The notes under the pieces: model-generated | What the model was told of the DNA's origin: nothing | Seen by the model: only the letters and a program-made list of their open reading frames with translations | Databases searched by the model: none | From: Chromobacterium alkanivorans | GTDB lineage: Bacteria > Pseudomonadota > Gammaproteobacteria > Burkholderiales > Chromobacteriaceae | Direction of reading: 5' to 3' | Length of the DNA: 64,000 nucleotides | Assembly (NCBI RefSeq): GCF_016937655.1 | Contig: NZ_JAFHKL010000017.1 | Span: forward strand, 1-64,000 | Made by a program: the position numbers and the translations under genes | Shown: one piece after another, positions 18,957-27,704 of the stretch | Position numbering within the stretch: the stretch's first letter is position 1 | Layout: every line of letters starts with the position of its first letter

Positions 18957-20150
18957 ATGACGGGCGCGCTGGAAGGCATCAAGGTATTGGATTTGTCCAG
19001 GGTATTGGCGGGGCCGTGGACCGGCCAGCTGCTGGCGGACCTGGGCGCGGAAGTGATCAAGGTGGAGCGCCCGGGCTGCGGCGACGATACCCGGCAATGG
19101 GCGCCGCCCAGCCTGCCGGACGGCACCGCCGCCTATTTCCTGTGCGCCAACCGCGGCAAGAAATCGCTGACCGTGGACATCTCCCAGCCGGAGGGGCAGG
19201 ACATCGTCCGCCGGCTGGCCGCCGACGCCGACGTGCTGATCGAAAACTACAAGGTGGGCGGCTTGGCCAAATACGGGCTGGATTACGCCAGCCTGGCCGA
19301 ACTCAATCCGCGGCTGGTGTACTGCTCGATCACCGGCTTCGGCCAGGACGGGCCGTACGCGCAGATGGCCGGCTACGACTACATCGTGCAAGGCATGTCC
19401 GGGCTGATGAGCATTACCGGACCGGCCGACGGCGAGCCGCACAAGGTGGGCGTGGCGGTCACCGACCTGTTCACCGGGCTCTACGCCGCCAACGCGATCC
19501 AGGCCGCGCTATGGGCGCGGCAGCGCAGCGGGCGCGGCCAGCATATCGACATGGCCTTGTTCGACTGCGCGCTGGCGATGCTGGCCAACGTCAATATGAA
19601 CTGGCTGGTGGGCGGCGCGGTGCCGCCGCGGCTGGGCAACGGCCATCCCAACATCGTGCCCTATCAGGTGTTCAAGTGCGCCGGCGACGGCCACTTCATC
19701 CTGGCCTGCGGCAACGACCGCCAGTTCCGTTCGGTATGCGAGCTGATCGGCCGGCCGGAGCTTGCCGACGATCCCCGCTACGCCAGCAATCCGCAACGCG
19801 TCGCGCACCGCGACGCGCTGGTGCCGCTGCTGGCCGCCGGCTTCCTGGCCCAGCCGCGCGACGCCTGGCTGGCGCTGCTGGACCAGGCGGGTGTGCCCTG
19901 CGGGCCGATCAACACCGTGGACGAAGCCTTCGCCGATCCGCAAATCCGGCATCGGCAAATGCAGATCGAGCTGCCGGGACAGGACGGCCAGGCCGTGCCG
20001 CTGGTGGCCTGCCCGATCAAACTGTCGGACACGCCGCCGCAATACCGAGACGCGCCGCCTCGGCTGGGGCAGCATACCGAAGCCTTGCTGGAGCAGGCCG
20101 GCTACGGCGCGGACGAGATCGCCCGTCTGCGCGGAGCGGGCGTGATCTGA
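18957..20150 (+). CDS. Class III (CaiB/BaiF) CoA-transferase, probably glutarate-specific
   Basis: A 397-aa family III CoA-transferase. Motifs are GIKVLDLSRVLAGPWTGQLL, DLGAEVIKVERPGCGDDTR, NRGKKSLTVD and LIENYKVGGL; the family's catalytic aspartate is expected near the conserved GYDYIVQGMSGLM region. Its place beside glutaryl-CoA dehydrogenase suggests it activates glutarate using succinyl-CoA or another donor; this is inferred from context. ATG 18957 is chosen because GGGAG lies seven bases upstream; an earlier in-frame ATG (18939) has no ribosome binding site. Confidence 0.87.
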   Translation: MTGALEGIKVLDLSRVLAGPWTGQLLADLGAEVIKVERPGCGDDTRQWAPPSLPDGTAAYFLCANRGKKSLTVDISQPEGQDIVRRLAADADVLIENYKVGGLAKYGLDYASLAELNPRLVYCSITGFGQDGPYAQMAGYDYIVQGMSGLMSITGPADGEPHKVGVAVTDLFTGLYAANAIQAALWARQRSGRGQHIDMALFDCALAMLANVNMNWLVGGAVPPRLGNGHPNIVPYQVFKCAGDGHFILACGNDRQFRSVCELIGRPELADDPRYASNPQRVAHRDALVPLLAAGFLAQPRDAWLALLDQAGVPCGPINTVDEAFADPQIRHRQMQIELPGQDGQAVPLVACPIKLSDTPPQYRDAPPRLGQHTEALLEQAGYGADEIARLRGAGVI

Positions 20151-20262
20151 AACGGTTGAATGCCTTTGGCATTTATCGGGTCCGGGTGTCGAGCGCGGAT
20201 TCGTGCGAGAATGCGCCGTCGAGTTGCCGCCGGCGGTCTGCGCCGCGGCAAGGTCCACCGCC

Positions 20263-22596
20263 ATGCTCAATCAAATGCCCAGCGTGAAGAGCCGCTTCCT
20301 TTTCGTCTGTTGTCTGTTCGCCGGGCTATTGTCCTGCGCCGCGGCTTACGCCGCCCTGCCGGCAGTGCCCAAGCCCGCGGCCAAGCCGGCGGCGTCGGCG
20401 CCCGCGGTCAGCCTGGCGGACAAGCTGGCCGAGGCGCAGCAGGCGCTGGATCAGTTGGAAACCATCAAGCTGGACAAGTTGCCGGCCGGCGTCACGGCGG
20501 GGGAGCTGCTGTTTAGGCGCGCCTTGCTGGAGCGTTTGGTGGCGTCCTACGCCTGGCAGCTGGATCTGGCGGGCGAACGCGACCAACGGCTGAGGCAGCA
20601 GGCCGAGGCCGAGGAGGCCTTGCGGAACTGGAACGGCTTCGCGCAAGCCGGCCCCTATCCGGTGTCCTTGGTCGAGGGCTTGCGCAGCCGCCTGCAGACC
20701 GGCGGCTGGGAAAAGGATACACAGCAGGCGCAGCAACTGATGCTGTCGCAGATGCAGGACGCGATGCGCAACAGCCTCAAGCTCAACGAAGTAAGCTTGC
20801 GCCAGGCGCGGGAACAACTGGAAGGCGCGGCGGCCGGCGAAGCCGCGGCGCTGCGCTGGCGGATGGACGGCGCGCGCTGGCGCCGCGACATCAGCGCGTC
20901 GGAACTGCTGCAGTTCGACGCCTTGGGACAGGTGCTGCGCATACGTCAGCAGACGCTGCAGGCGCAGCTGGATTTATGGCGCAAGCAACTGGACGGCATC
21001 GGCAAGCAGGTCCGTTTCCAGCCGGCCGAGCTGGACGGGGTGCAGCGGCGGCTGGGCGAGGAGCGGCTGCGGCTGGAGCGGGAGATGGGCGCGCACGAGC
21101 AGCGCCGCCGCCGGGTCAAAGGCGAACTGGAGGAGCTGGAGAGGCAACTGGCCGCCTTGAAGCAGAAAAAGGACGCGCCGGCGCAGGCGGCGCTGCTACA
21201 GGATTTGACCCAGCGCACAGTCGAGCAGCGCCAGGCTCTGGACAATAGCGACCTCGCAGTGCAGCTGATGCGCATCCGCCAGGAGGCCAACTCTCAGGAA
21301 AGCGGCATCTGGGAATACCGCTACCAGCTCTACGCCGGCAAGGCGGCCAATCTGGCCGAAGTGGCCACCGCCAGCCATCAGGCCGGCGAGGAATTGGGCG
21401 CGGTGCGCGACTACCTGCAAAAAGAGGCCGAGCTGACCATGGCCAAGATGGCGGACGTGCAACATGAAATCGGCCTGGACAGCGGCGGCGGCCACGCGCT
21501 GGCGATGTTGCAGCTGCTGCGCCAGCGGCTGGACATCGTCAACGCCGCGCAGCAGCCGGTGCAGGCGGCCTTGACCGGCATTCTGCTGCTGCAGCAGGAG
21601 TTCGACGTCGGCGCGCCGGCGACGGGCTCGCCGCAAGAGGTGTCGCGCCGGTTGAGCGAGCGCGTATTGCAGGCGGCGCGGGCGCTGTGGAATTATGAGC
21701 TGTTCAGCGCCGACGACAGCGTGGAGATCAACGGCCAGAAGGTGCAGGCCACCCGCAGCGTGACCATAGGCAAGAGCCTGGGTGCCATTCTGGTGCTGCT
21801 GATAGGCTACGCCGCCAGCACCGCGCTGCTGCGCGCTTTGCGGCGCCTGGCCACGCAGCGGCTGGGCGTCAGCGAGGCCGCCGCCAATATCTGGTGGCGC
21901 TGGAGCTATGTCTGCGTGATCGCGCTCCTGGTGGTGTTCGCGCTCAATCTGGTCAAGATTCCGCTGACGGTGTTCGCCTTCCTGGGCGGCGCGCTGGCGA
22001 TCGGCATCGGCTTCGGCACCCAGAACCTGCTGAAGAACCTGATCAGCGGCGTGATGCTGCTGGTGGAGCGGCCGCTGAAAGTGGGCGATTTCGTCCAGGT
22101 GGGCGGCATCAGCGGCACCGTCAGCAGCATAGGCTTGCGCTCTTCGGTGGTGCGCGCCGGCGACGGCATCGAAACGCTGATCCCCAACTCCACCTTTGTG
22201 GAGAGCGCGGTGACCAACTGGACCTACAGCAACCGGCGGATTCGCAGGAAAATCGCCATCGGCGTGGCTTACGGCAGCCCGCCGCGCGAGGTGTGCAATC
22301 TGTTGCTGGCCGAGGCGGAGCGTCACGGCCTGCTGCTCAAGGAGCCGCCGCCGCGGGTGTTGTTCAGCAACTTCGGCGCCGACGCGCTGGAGTTCGAGCT
22401 GGAATACTGGTTGGACATCGGCGACGCCGACTCCGTGCTGGTGGCCAGCGACCTGCGCCACATGATAGACGGCGCGCTGGCCAAGGCCGGCATCGAGCTG
22501 CCTTTCCCGCAGCGCGATGTGCATTTGCAACAGGACGAGCCCCTACAGATTGAAGTCAGACGGGCGGCCGACGGCCGGACGGCTGACAGTTTTTAA
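20263..22596 (+). CDS. Large MscS-family mechanosensitive channel
   Basis: A 777-aa inner-membrane channel with an N-terminal signal-like segment (FLFVCCLFAGLLSCAAAYA), a long periplasmic coiled-coil-rich region (about residues 30-490), at least three membrane helices (about 505-600), and a C-terminal MscS core. The pore-lining TM3 is GGALAIGIGFGTQNLLKNLI, followed by the beta domain (PLKVGDFVQVGGISGTVSSI, ETLIPNSTFVESAVTNW) and alpha/beta tail. The plan resembles MscK/YbdG-type large channels that release solutes during osmotic downshock. Start 20263 has AAGG upstream; 20275 is an alternative. Confidence 0.88.
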   Translation: MLNQMPSVKSRFLFVCCLFAGLLSCAAAYAALPAVPKPAAKPAASAPAVSLADKLAEAQQALDQLETIKLDKLPAGVTAGELLFRRALLERLVASYAWQLDLAGERDQRLRQQAEAEEALRNWNGFAQAGPYPVSLVEGLRSRLQTGGWEKDTQQAQQLMLSQMQDAMRNSLKLNEVSLRQAREQLEGAAAGEAAALRWRMDGARWRRDISASELLQFDALGQVLRIRQQTLQAQLDLWRKQLDGIGKQVRFQPAELDGVQRRLGEERLRLEREMGAHEQRRRRVKGELEELERQLAALKQKKDAPAQAALLQDLTQRTVEQRQALDNSDLAVQLMRIRQEANSQESGIWEYRYQLYAGKAANLAEVATASHQAGEELGAVRDYLQKEAELTMAKMADVQHEIGLDSGGGHALAMLQLLRQRLDIVNAAQQPVQAALTGILLLQQEFDVGAPATGSPQEVSRRLSERVLQAARALWNYELFSADDSVEINGQKVQATRSVTIGKSLGAILVLLIGYAASTALLRALRRLATQRLGVSEAAANIWWRWSYVCVIALLVVFALNLVKIPLTVFAFLGGALAIGIGFGTQNLLKNLISGVMLLVERPLKVGDFVQVGGISGTVSSIGLRSSVVRAGDGIETLIPNSTFVESAVTNWTYSNRRIRRKIAIGVAYGSPPREVCNLLLAEAERHGLLLKEPPPRVLFSNFGADALEFELEYWLDIGDADSVLVASDLRHMIDGALAKAGIELPFPQRDVHLQQDEPLQIEVRRAADGRTADSF

Positions 22597-22614
22597 ACGG
22601 TTGTTTGATTTTTG

Positions 22615-22670
22615 ATCGCGCGCCATGCAACATGCATGCGGCAGCGGGGCTTTTGAACCCGGCGCGCGAT
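22615..22670 (+). promoter_or_regulatory. Stem-loop in the ETF-QO 5' leader
   Basis: A perfect 10-bp inverted repeat (ATCGCGCGCC at 22615-22624, GGCGCGCGAT at 22661-22670) encloses 36 bases that contain a smaller ATGCA-ACA-TGCAT hairpin. It ends just before the AAGGAG ribosome binding site (22672-22677). It could be the upstream gene's terminator, but no T-run follows; an RNA control element is equally possible. Confidence 0.5.
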
Positions 22671-22682
22671 TAAGGAGATGCA

Positions 22683-24317
22683 GTGGAACGCGATTACATG
22701 GAATACGATGTGGTGATCGTCGGCGGCGGCCCCTCCGGGCTGACCGCGGCGATTCGCCTGAAGCAACTGGCGGCGGAGCAAGGCCGCGAGCTCAGCGTCT
22801 GTCTATTGGAGAAGGGCTCGGAAATCGGCGCCCACATCCTGTCCGGCGCGGTGATCGAGCCGAGGGTGCTCAACGAGCTGATCCCGGACTGGAAGGAAAA
22901 AGGTGCGCCGCTGACCACCGAGGCCAAGTCCGACCGCTTCCTGTTGCTGACCGAAACCGAATCCATCCAGCTGCCGACGCCGCCGCAGATGCACAACCAC
23001 GGCAACTACATCGTCAGCCTGGGCAATTTCTGTCGCTGGCTCGGCCAGCAGGCCGAGGAACTGGGCGTGGAGATCTACCCCGGCTTCGCCGCCGCCGAAG
23101 TGCTGTACCACGAGGACGGCTCGGTCAAGGGCGTGGCCACCGGCGACATGGGCATAGGCAAGGACGGCGAGAAAACCGACGCCTGGCAGCCCGGCATGGA
23201 GCTGTGGGCCAAGCAGACCATCTTCGCCGAAGGCTGTAGGGGCTCGCTGACCAAGACGCTGTTCGAGCGTTTCCGTCTGAACGACGGCGCCGATCCGCAA
23301 ACCTACGGCATCGGCATCAAGGAGTTGTGGGAAGTGCCGCCGGAGCTGCACCAGCCGGGCAGCATCACCCATACCGTGGGCTGGCCGGTGGACACGGCCA
23401 CCTACGGCGGCTCCTTCATGTACCACCTGGAAAACAATCAGGTGGTGGTGGGCTTCGTCATCGGCCTGGACTACCAGAACCCCTATCTGTCGCCGTTCGA
23501 GGAATTCCAGCGCTTCAAGACCCATCCGGCGATCCGCAAGGTGTTCGAAGGCGGCCGCCGCCTGTCCTACGGCGCGCGCGCGCTGACCGAGGGCGGCCTG
23601 CAAAGCCTGCCGCGGCTGACCTTCCCCGGCGGCTTGCTGGTGGGCGACACCGCCGGCTTCCTCAACGTGCCCAAGATCAAGGGCACCCATACCGCGATGC
23701 AGTCGGCGATGCTGGCGGCGGAGGCGGTGTTCGAACTGCTGGGCCAGGAGCGGCCGGCGCGCGAAGCCACCGCCTACAGCCAGAAGTTCAAGCAAAGCTG
23801 GCTGCACGAGGAACTGCACCGGGTGCGCAATATCCGGCCGTCGTTCCGCTGGGGCCTGTGGCCGGCGATGATTTACTCGGCGCTAGACACCTTTTTGTTC
23901 CGCGGCAAGGCGCCGTGGACGCTGCGCCATCACCAGGCCGACCATCAAAGCCTGAAGCCGGCCGACGAGTGCGCGCCCATCGCCTATCCCAAGCCGGACG
24001 GGGTGCTGACCTTCGACCGCCTGTCCTCGGTGTTCATCTCCAACACCAATCACGGCGAGGACCAGCCGCCGCATCTGAAGCTGAAGGACGCCAGCGTGCC
24101 GGTGGCGCTCAACCTGGCCAAGTACGATGCGCCGGAACAGCGCTACTGCCCGGCCGGCGTCTACGAGATCGTCGGCCGCGAAGAGGGCGAGCCGCGCTTG
24201 CAGATCAACGCGCAGAACTGCGTGCACTGCAAGACCTGCGACATCAAGGACCCGAGCCAGAACATCGTCTGGACCACTCCGGAAGGCGGCGGCGGCCCCA
24301 ATTACCCCAATATGTAA
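22683..24317 (+). CDS. Electron transfer flavoprotein-ubiquinone oxidoreductase
   Basis: Accepts electrons from ETF and reduces ubiquinone, completing the path from acyl-CoA dehydrogenases such as glutaryl-CoA dehydrogenase. The 544-aa protein has the FAD dinucleotide motif [18 protein letters not shown], the ubiquinone/FAD segment [20 protein letters not shown], and a C-terminal 4Fe-4S module ([27 protein letters not shown]). GTG 22683 is the chosen start because AAGGAG lies about five bases upstream; ATG 22698 is too far from it. The monotopic enzyme sits on the inner membrane. Confidence 0.95.
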   Translation: MERDYMEYDVVIVGGGPSGLTAAIRLKQLAAEQGRELSVCLLEKGSEIGAHILSGAVIEPRVLNELIPDWKEKGAPLTTEAKSDRFLLLTETESIQLPTPPQMHNHGNYIVSLGNFCRWLGQQAEELGVEIYPGFAAAEVLYHEDGSVKGVATGDMGIGKDGEKTDAWQPGMELWAKQTIFAEGCRGSLTKTLFERFRLNDGADPQTYGIGIKELWEVPPELHQPGSITHTVGWPVDTATYGGSFMYHLENNQVVVGFVIGLDYQNPYLSPFEEFQRFKTHPAIRKVFEGGRRLSYGARALTEGGLQSLPRLTFPGGLLVGDTAGFLNVPKIKGTHTAMQSAMLAAEAVFELLGQERPAREATAYSQKFKQSWLHEELHRVRNIRPSFRWGLWPAMIYSALDTFLFRGKAPWTLRHHQADHQSLKPADECAPIAYPKPDGVLTFDRLSSVFISNTNHGEDQPPHLKLKDASVPVALNLAKYDAPEQRYCPAGVYEIVGREEGEPRLQINAQNCVHCKTCDIKDPSQNIVWTTPEGGGGPNYPNM

Positions 24318-24333
24318 ACGGGATGATTTGGCG

Positions 24334-24361
24334 AAACCCCGGAGCGCGCCCCGGGGTTTTT
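24334..24361 (+). terminator. Intrinsic terminator of ETF-QO
   Basis: AAACCCCGG (24334-24342) pairs with CCGGGGTTT (24351-24359) and runs into T residues. A TTGACA hexamer begins immediately after (24363-24368) and may be the -35 box of the next transcription unit. Confidence 0.9.
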
Positions 24362-24399
24362 CTTGACAAGCCGGGCCGATTGTTGGCAGCATGGACGAC

Positions 24400-24489
24400 A
24401 TGACTCAATCTTTCGCCTTCTTCAACAGCTATTTTTATTGGTACCGCACACCGGCGGCGCCAAGGGATGGCTGTGAACTGAAAGATTGA
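24400..24489 (+). CDS. Aromatic-rich leader peptide (29 aa), putative attenuator peptide
   Basis: A short open frame reading MTQSFAFFNSYFYWYR and then 13 more residues. Codons 5-15 contain four Phe, three Tyr and one Trp, eight aromatics in eleven codons. An in-frame ATG three codons earlier (24391) could also start it; no strong ribosome binding site precedes either. It lies between the ETF-QO terminator and a strong intrinsic terminator at 24514-24547, the classic geometry of an amino-acid attenuator such as pheL or trpL. No aromatic biosynthesis gene follows; the next gene is unrecognised. Confidence 0.7.
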   Translation: MTQSFAFFNSYFYWYRTPAAPRDGCELKD

Positions 24490-24547
24490 TCCAGCACTAG
24501 CAAGATTCCCGATAAATGCCGCCGCGCTACCGGCGGCATTTGTTTTT
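24452..24547 (+). promoter_or_regulatory. Attenuator: antiterminator/terminator pair
   Basis: Terminator: 11-bp stem AAATGCCGCCG / CGGCGGCATTT (24514-24524 and 24531-24541), six-base loop, then GTTTTT. Antiterminator: CGGCGGCG at 24452-24459, inside the leader reading frame just after the aromatic codons, can pair with the 5' arm of the terminator (24517-24524, one G-U pair). Stalling at the Phe codons would leave 24452-24459 free and allow read-through; a ribosome running to the stop codon would cover it and let the terminator form. Confidence 0.6.
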
Positions 24548-24603
24548 CCTCCCCGAAATACATGACCTCCGGAAGCCAGGCCAGACCCCAGGAGGTCCGT
24601 TCC

Positions 24604-25173
24604 ATGAATGAAGTCAGCGATGCCGCGCAAATCGCGCGCCAGTCTTGGTCCCTGCTATGCCCCAGCGACGCCGTGCCGGTGAGAGTGTTGGCCGACGGCG
24701 AACGCTACGCCAACCGCCCGGCGCCGGACGCCGCGTGGATGGCCGGCGCGCGGCGCGACGGCGGCGTGCTGGAAAGCCGCTTGCCGCAGCTGCGCGCGAT
24801 GGCCATGCTGCTGGCGGCGCAACGCTGGCGCGAACGGAGCGGGGAGACGCCGGCGCAGCTGGCCGACGCCGCGGACTGGCTGGCGGCGCGCATTCTGCTG
24901 CTGGGCCTCAGCCACGTGCTGGTGACGGCGGAGAGCTTTTCTCTGCTGGATCTGGCGAACCGTCGCTGCCGCGCGTGGTCGGAGCAGACCGGCCAGCCGT
25001 TTGCGCCGGCGCTGCCCATCCTGGTGGCGGACGCCGGCGGCGAATTCTGCCTGCAGGCCTGGAGCCGCAGCGCCGAAGTGGCGCTGGCCCTGGCCGGCGG
25101 CAGGGCGGAGGCGGCGCTGGCGCGGCATTGCGAACAGCGCTTGCAAGCGTTGCTGGCTAGGGTATCTTGTTAA
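24604..25173 (+). CDS. Unrecognised protein under attenuator control
   Basis: A 189-aa soluble Ala/Leu/Arg-rich protein that I cannot assign to a family. Landmarks: SWSLLCPSDAVPVRVLADGE near the start, LLLGLSHVLVTAESFSLLDL in the middle, and LPILVADAGGEFCLQAWS near residue 145. There is no membrane segment or signal peptide. Start ATG 24604 has an excellent AGGAGG eight bases upstream; the in-frame ATG at 24562 has none. The preceding aromatic leader peptide and attenuator imply expression when aromatic amino acids or their charged tRNAs are low. Confidence 0.75.
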   Translation: MNEVSDAAQIARQSWSLLCPSDAVPVRVLADGERYANRPAPDAAWMAGARRDGGVLESRLPQLRAMAMLLAAQRWRERSGETPAQLADAADWLAARILLLGLSHVLVTAESFSLLDLANRRCRAWSEQTGQPFAPALPILVADAGGEFCLQAWSRSAEVALALAGGRAEAALARHCEQRLQALLARVSC

Positions 25174-25204
25174 TTGTTTCGCATGAAATTTAAGCCGGGG
25201 AGGC

Positions 25205-25552
25205 ATGATGTCCATGGACGTGATCACGCAAGAAGACGAACGCAAACTGAATAATCTGACCCTGGTGGTCTATATCCTGCAGGCAATCAGCCTGTTTGTC
25301 GGCCTGACCGGCCTGGTGGCGGTGATCATCAACTATGTCAAGCGCGACGATGTGCGCGGCACGCGCTATGAAAGCCATTTCAGCTGGCAGATCCGCACTT
25401 TCTGGTGGGCCTTGCTCGGCACCGTGCTGGGCGTGGCGCTGGCCTGGATCCTGGTGGGCTTCGTGATCCTGGGCATCACCTGGGTATGGTATGTCTACCG
25501 CATCGTGCGCGGCTTCCTGAATTTCAACGACGGCAAGCCGATGCCGGAATAA
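25205..25552 (+). CDS. DUF4870-like small membrane protein
   Basis: A 115-aa inner-membrane protein with three hydrophobic helices (about residues 20-42, 66-90 and 92-105) and the DUF4870-type pattern: NNLTLVVYILQAISLFVGLT, VIINYVKRDDVRGTRYESHF, then SWQIRTFWWALLG and YRIVRGFLNFNDGKPMP. Function unknown. GGGGAGG lies immediately upstream; ATG 25205, 25208 and 25214 are all in frame, and 25208 or 25214 give better spacing. It lies 31 bases after the attenuator-linked gene and may be co-transcribed. Confidence 0.8.
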   Translation: MMSMDVITQEDERKLNNLTLVVYILQAISLFVGLTGLVAVIINYVKRDDVRGTRYESHFSWQIRTFWWALLGTVLGVALAWILVGFVILGITWVWYVYRIVRGFLNFNDGKPMPE

Positions 25553-25800
25553 AACGGCAAAAAAGACGGGCGCGGACATGGATGATGCCCGGCGCCCGCA
25601 AGGGTTCTGCGCGAACCGGAAAATAGGCGGCTGGCGGGCCGCTGGCTTTATGAAAGCCGCCTACATGCTAAACCCCGCGCCGTATCGTCCCCAGTCAAAC
25701 CCCGCCCGCGTTTGCGCCATGTCAAGCCGGCGCCGGCGGCGGGCATGGCCAGAGCGCCGCGGTTTTGGCACAATGCGCAACTTGCTTGAAGGGAGCCGCA

Positions 25801-26013
25801 ATGCAAGCCGATGATTTGCAAAGCCTGGTGACCCGGGCGATGCCGTTTGGCAAACACAAGGGCACGCTGATCTGCGATCTGCCCGGCAACTATCTGAACT
25901 GGTTCGCCCGCGAAGGCTTTCCACCCGGCGAAATTGGCCGCCTGCTGCAATTGATGCAGGAGCTGGACCATAATGGCCTAACCTATCTACTTGATCCGAT
26001 AAGAAAGCGCTAG
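25801..26013 (+). CDS. DUF3820 family protein
   Basis: A 70-aa protein fitting DUF3820: MPFGKHKGTLICDLPGNYLN, then WFAREGFPPGEIGRLLQLMQ. It resembles small nucleic-acid-associated or uncharacterised cytosolic proteins; no tested function is known to me. ATG 25801 follows AAGGGAGCC. It ends four bases before ylqF, so the two are almost certainly co-transcribed. The 248 bases upstream hold no supported gene. Confidence 0.82.
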   Translation: MQADDLQSLVTRAMPFGKHKGTLICDLPGNYLNWFAREGFPPGEIGRLLQLMQELDHNGLTYLLDPIRKR

Positions 26014-26017
26014 AAGC

Positions 26018-26953
26018 ATGGCAATCCAATGGTTCCCCGGCCATATGAACAAGGCCCGCAAGGATGTGGCCGAGCGATTGAAAGACATCGACGTGGTCAT
26101 TGAGATGCTGGACGCGCGCTTGCCGGCTTCCAGCGCCAATCCCATGCTGGCGCGCATGGCCAAGGGCAAGCCGCGGCTGATGATCCTGAACAAGCAGGAC
26201 CTGGCCGACGCCGCCGCCACCCAGCAGTGGCTGGAATGGTATCGCGCCAAGAAAAACACCCAGGCGCTGGGCATGGACGCCGGCGAACGCGCGCCGGCGC
26301 AAAAGCTGGTGGCCGCCTGCCGCGAACTGGCGCCGACGCGCGGCGGTCTGGAAAAGCCGCTGCGGGTGTTGATCTGCGGCATTCCCAACGTAGGCAAGTC
26401 CACGCTGATCAACAGCATGAGCAGCCGCAAGGTGGCCAAGACCGGCAATATGCCGGGCGTCACCAAGAACGAGCAGCGCATCATCCTGGCCGACGACGTG
26501 GAATTGTTCGACACCCCGGGCATGCTGTGGCCCAAGATCGAGGTGGAAGAGGGCGGCTACAATCTGGCGGCCAGCGGCGCGGTGGGCCGCAACGCGATGG
26601 ACGAGGAAGAGGTGGCGCTGGAGCTGCTCAAGTACCTGATGCAGCACTACGCGCCGGAACTGAGCGCCCGCTACAAGCTGGACGACATCGCCGGTCAGCA
26701 GGACTGGCAGGTGCTGGAAATGATAGGCCGCAAACGCGGCGCGGTGCAGTCCGGCGGCAAGATCAATCTGCAGAAGGCCGCCGAGATCGTGTTGACCGAT
26801 TTCCGCGACGGCAATATCGGCCGCATCACGCTGGAGCGCCCGGCCGAGTGGCTGGCCTGGGAAAAGCGCGCCAAGGAATTGGCCGCCATCCGCGCCGCCG
26901 AGCGCGAAGCCCGGCAGCAGGAGAGGGACGGCAAGAAATCCGGCCGCCGTTGA
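26018..26953 (+). CDS. ylqF: Ribosome biogenesis GTPase YlqF/RbgA
   Basis: Circularly permuted GTPase acting late in 50S subunit assembly. In the 311-aa protein the G4 motif (LNKQDL, about residue 60) comes before G1 (CGIPNVGKSTLINS, about 124-137) and G3 (FDTPGML, about 165), as expected for the YlqF/YawG class. The C-terminal helical domain (LLKYLMQHYAPELSARYKLD onward) matches the ribosome-contacting region. It is transcribed with the DUF3820 gene and ends at a shared terminator. Confidence 0.93.
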   Translation: MAIQWFPGHMNKARKDVAERLKDIDVVIEMLDARLPASSANPMLARMAKGKPRLMILNKQDLADAAATQQWLEWYRAKKNTQALGMDAGERAPAQKLVAACRELAPTRGGLEKPLRVLICGIPNVGKSTLINSMSSRKVAKTGNMPGVTKNEQRIILADDVELFDTPGMLWPKIEVEEGGYNLAASGAVGRNAMDEEEVALELLKYLMQHYAPELSARYKLDDIAGQQDWQVLEMIGRKRGAVQSGGKINLQKAAEIVLTDFRDGNIGRITLERPAEWLAWEKRAKELAAIRAAEREARQQERDGKKSGRR

Positions 26954-26980
26954 GCCGGCTTCCCTCTCGCTTCGCCCACG

Positions 26981-27011
26981 CGCGGCCCGTTTAAGGGGCC
27001 GCGTTTTTTTT
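26981..27011. terminator. Intrinsic terminator between ylqF and the response regulator gene
   Basis: CGCGGCCC (26981-26988) pairs with GGGCCGCG (26996-27003) and is followed by eight Ts, clearly ending the rightward ylqF transcript. The leftward two-component genes converge on it and may also use the stem, though their side lacks a clean T-run. Confidence 0.92.
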
Positions 27012-27017
27012 GCCGGG

Positions 27018-27704
27018 TCAGAGCGGCTGGCAGGGTTCGCTGAAGCCATAACCCACGCCCCTGGCCGCCAGGATGGGGTTGTGCTGCGGCGCGATGCCGC
27101 TGAGCTTGCGCCGCAAGCGGCTGATCAGGGTTTCCAGCCGGCGTTCGTCGTAGTGCAGGTAATCGGCGCCCAAGGCTTCCGCCAGTTCGCGGCGGTGCGC
27201 CGGCTCCGGCGCGCGCCGCAGCATCGCGCTCATCACCTTGTGCTCCGCGTGAGTCAGATGCAGCTGCCGGCCGTTGGGCGCGGTCAGCGTGCGGTTGGCG
27301 GCGTGGTAGCGCCAGCCGTCGACGCGCTCCGCCGCGTCGCCGTCCAGCCGCCGCAGCACGCTGGCCAGCGTGGCCAGCAATTCCGCCAGCGGCGTCGGCT
27401 TGACCAGGTAGGCGTCGGCGCCTTGCTGCAGTCCCTGCACCTTGTCGTCCAGCGCGCCGCGCGCGGTGAGCATGACTTGTCCCAGGCCGGGGTGGCTGGC
27501 GCGCAGCCGCTGGCTGAGCGCCATGCCGTCGATATCGGGCAAGCCCAGGTCCAGAATCAGCAGGCGGCAGGGGTGTTCGGCCAGATGCCGTTCCAGTTCC
27601 CGGCCGCAGGCCAGGCCGGTGGCCTGATAGCCGCAGCGCTTGAGCTGGAACAGCAGCTCTTCGCGCAGGTCCGGGTTGTCTTCAAGCAAGGCTATGTGCG
27701 TCAT
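27018..27704 (-). CDS. OmpR/PhoB-type response regulator
   Basis: A 228-aa two-component regulator. The receiver domain has the acidic pair in LLEDN, the phospho-acceptor in LLILDLGLPDIDGMALSQRL, and the conserved lysine in YLVKPTPLAEL. A C-terminal winged-helix DNA-binding domain follows (LTHAEHKVMSAMLRRAPEPA, ETLISRLRRKLSG, GVGYGF). It overlaps the kinase gene by 23 bases, so it is made with its cognate kinase. Target genes are unknown. Confidence 0.92.
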   Translation of the reverse strand: MTHIALLEDNPDLREELLFQLKRCGYQATGLACGRELERHLAEHPCRLLILDLGLPDIDGMALSQRLRASHPGLGQVMLTARGALDDKVQGLQQGADAYLVKPTPLAELLATLASVLRRLDGDAAERVDGWRYHAANRTLTAPNGRQLHLTHAEHKVMSAMLRRAPEPAHRRELAEALGADYLHYDERRLETLISRLRRKLSGIAPQHNPILAARGVGYGFSEPCQPL

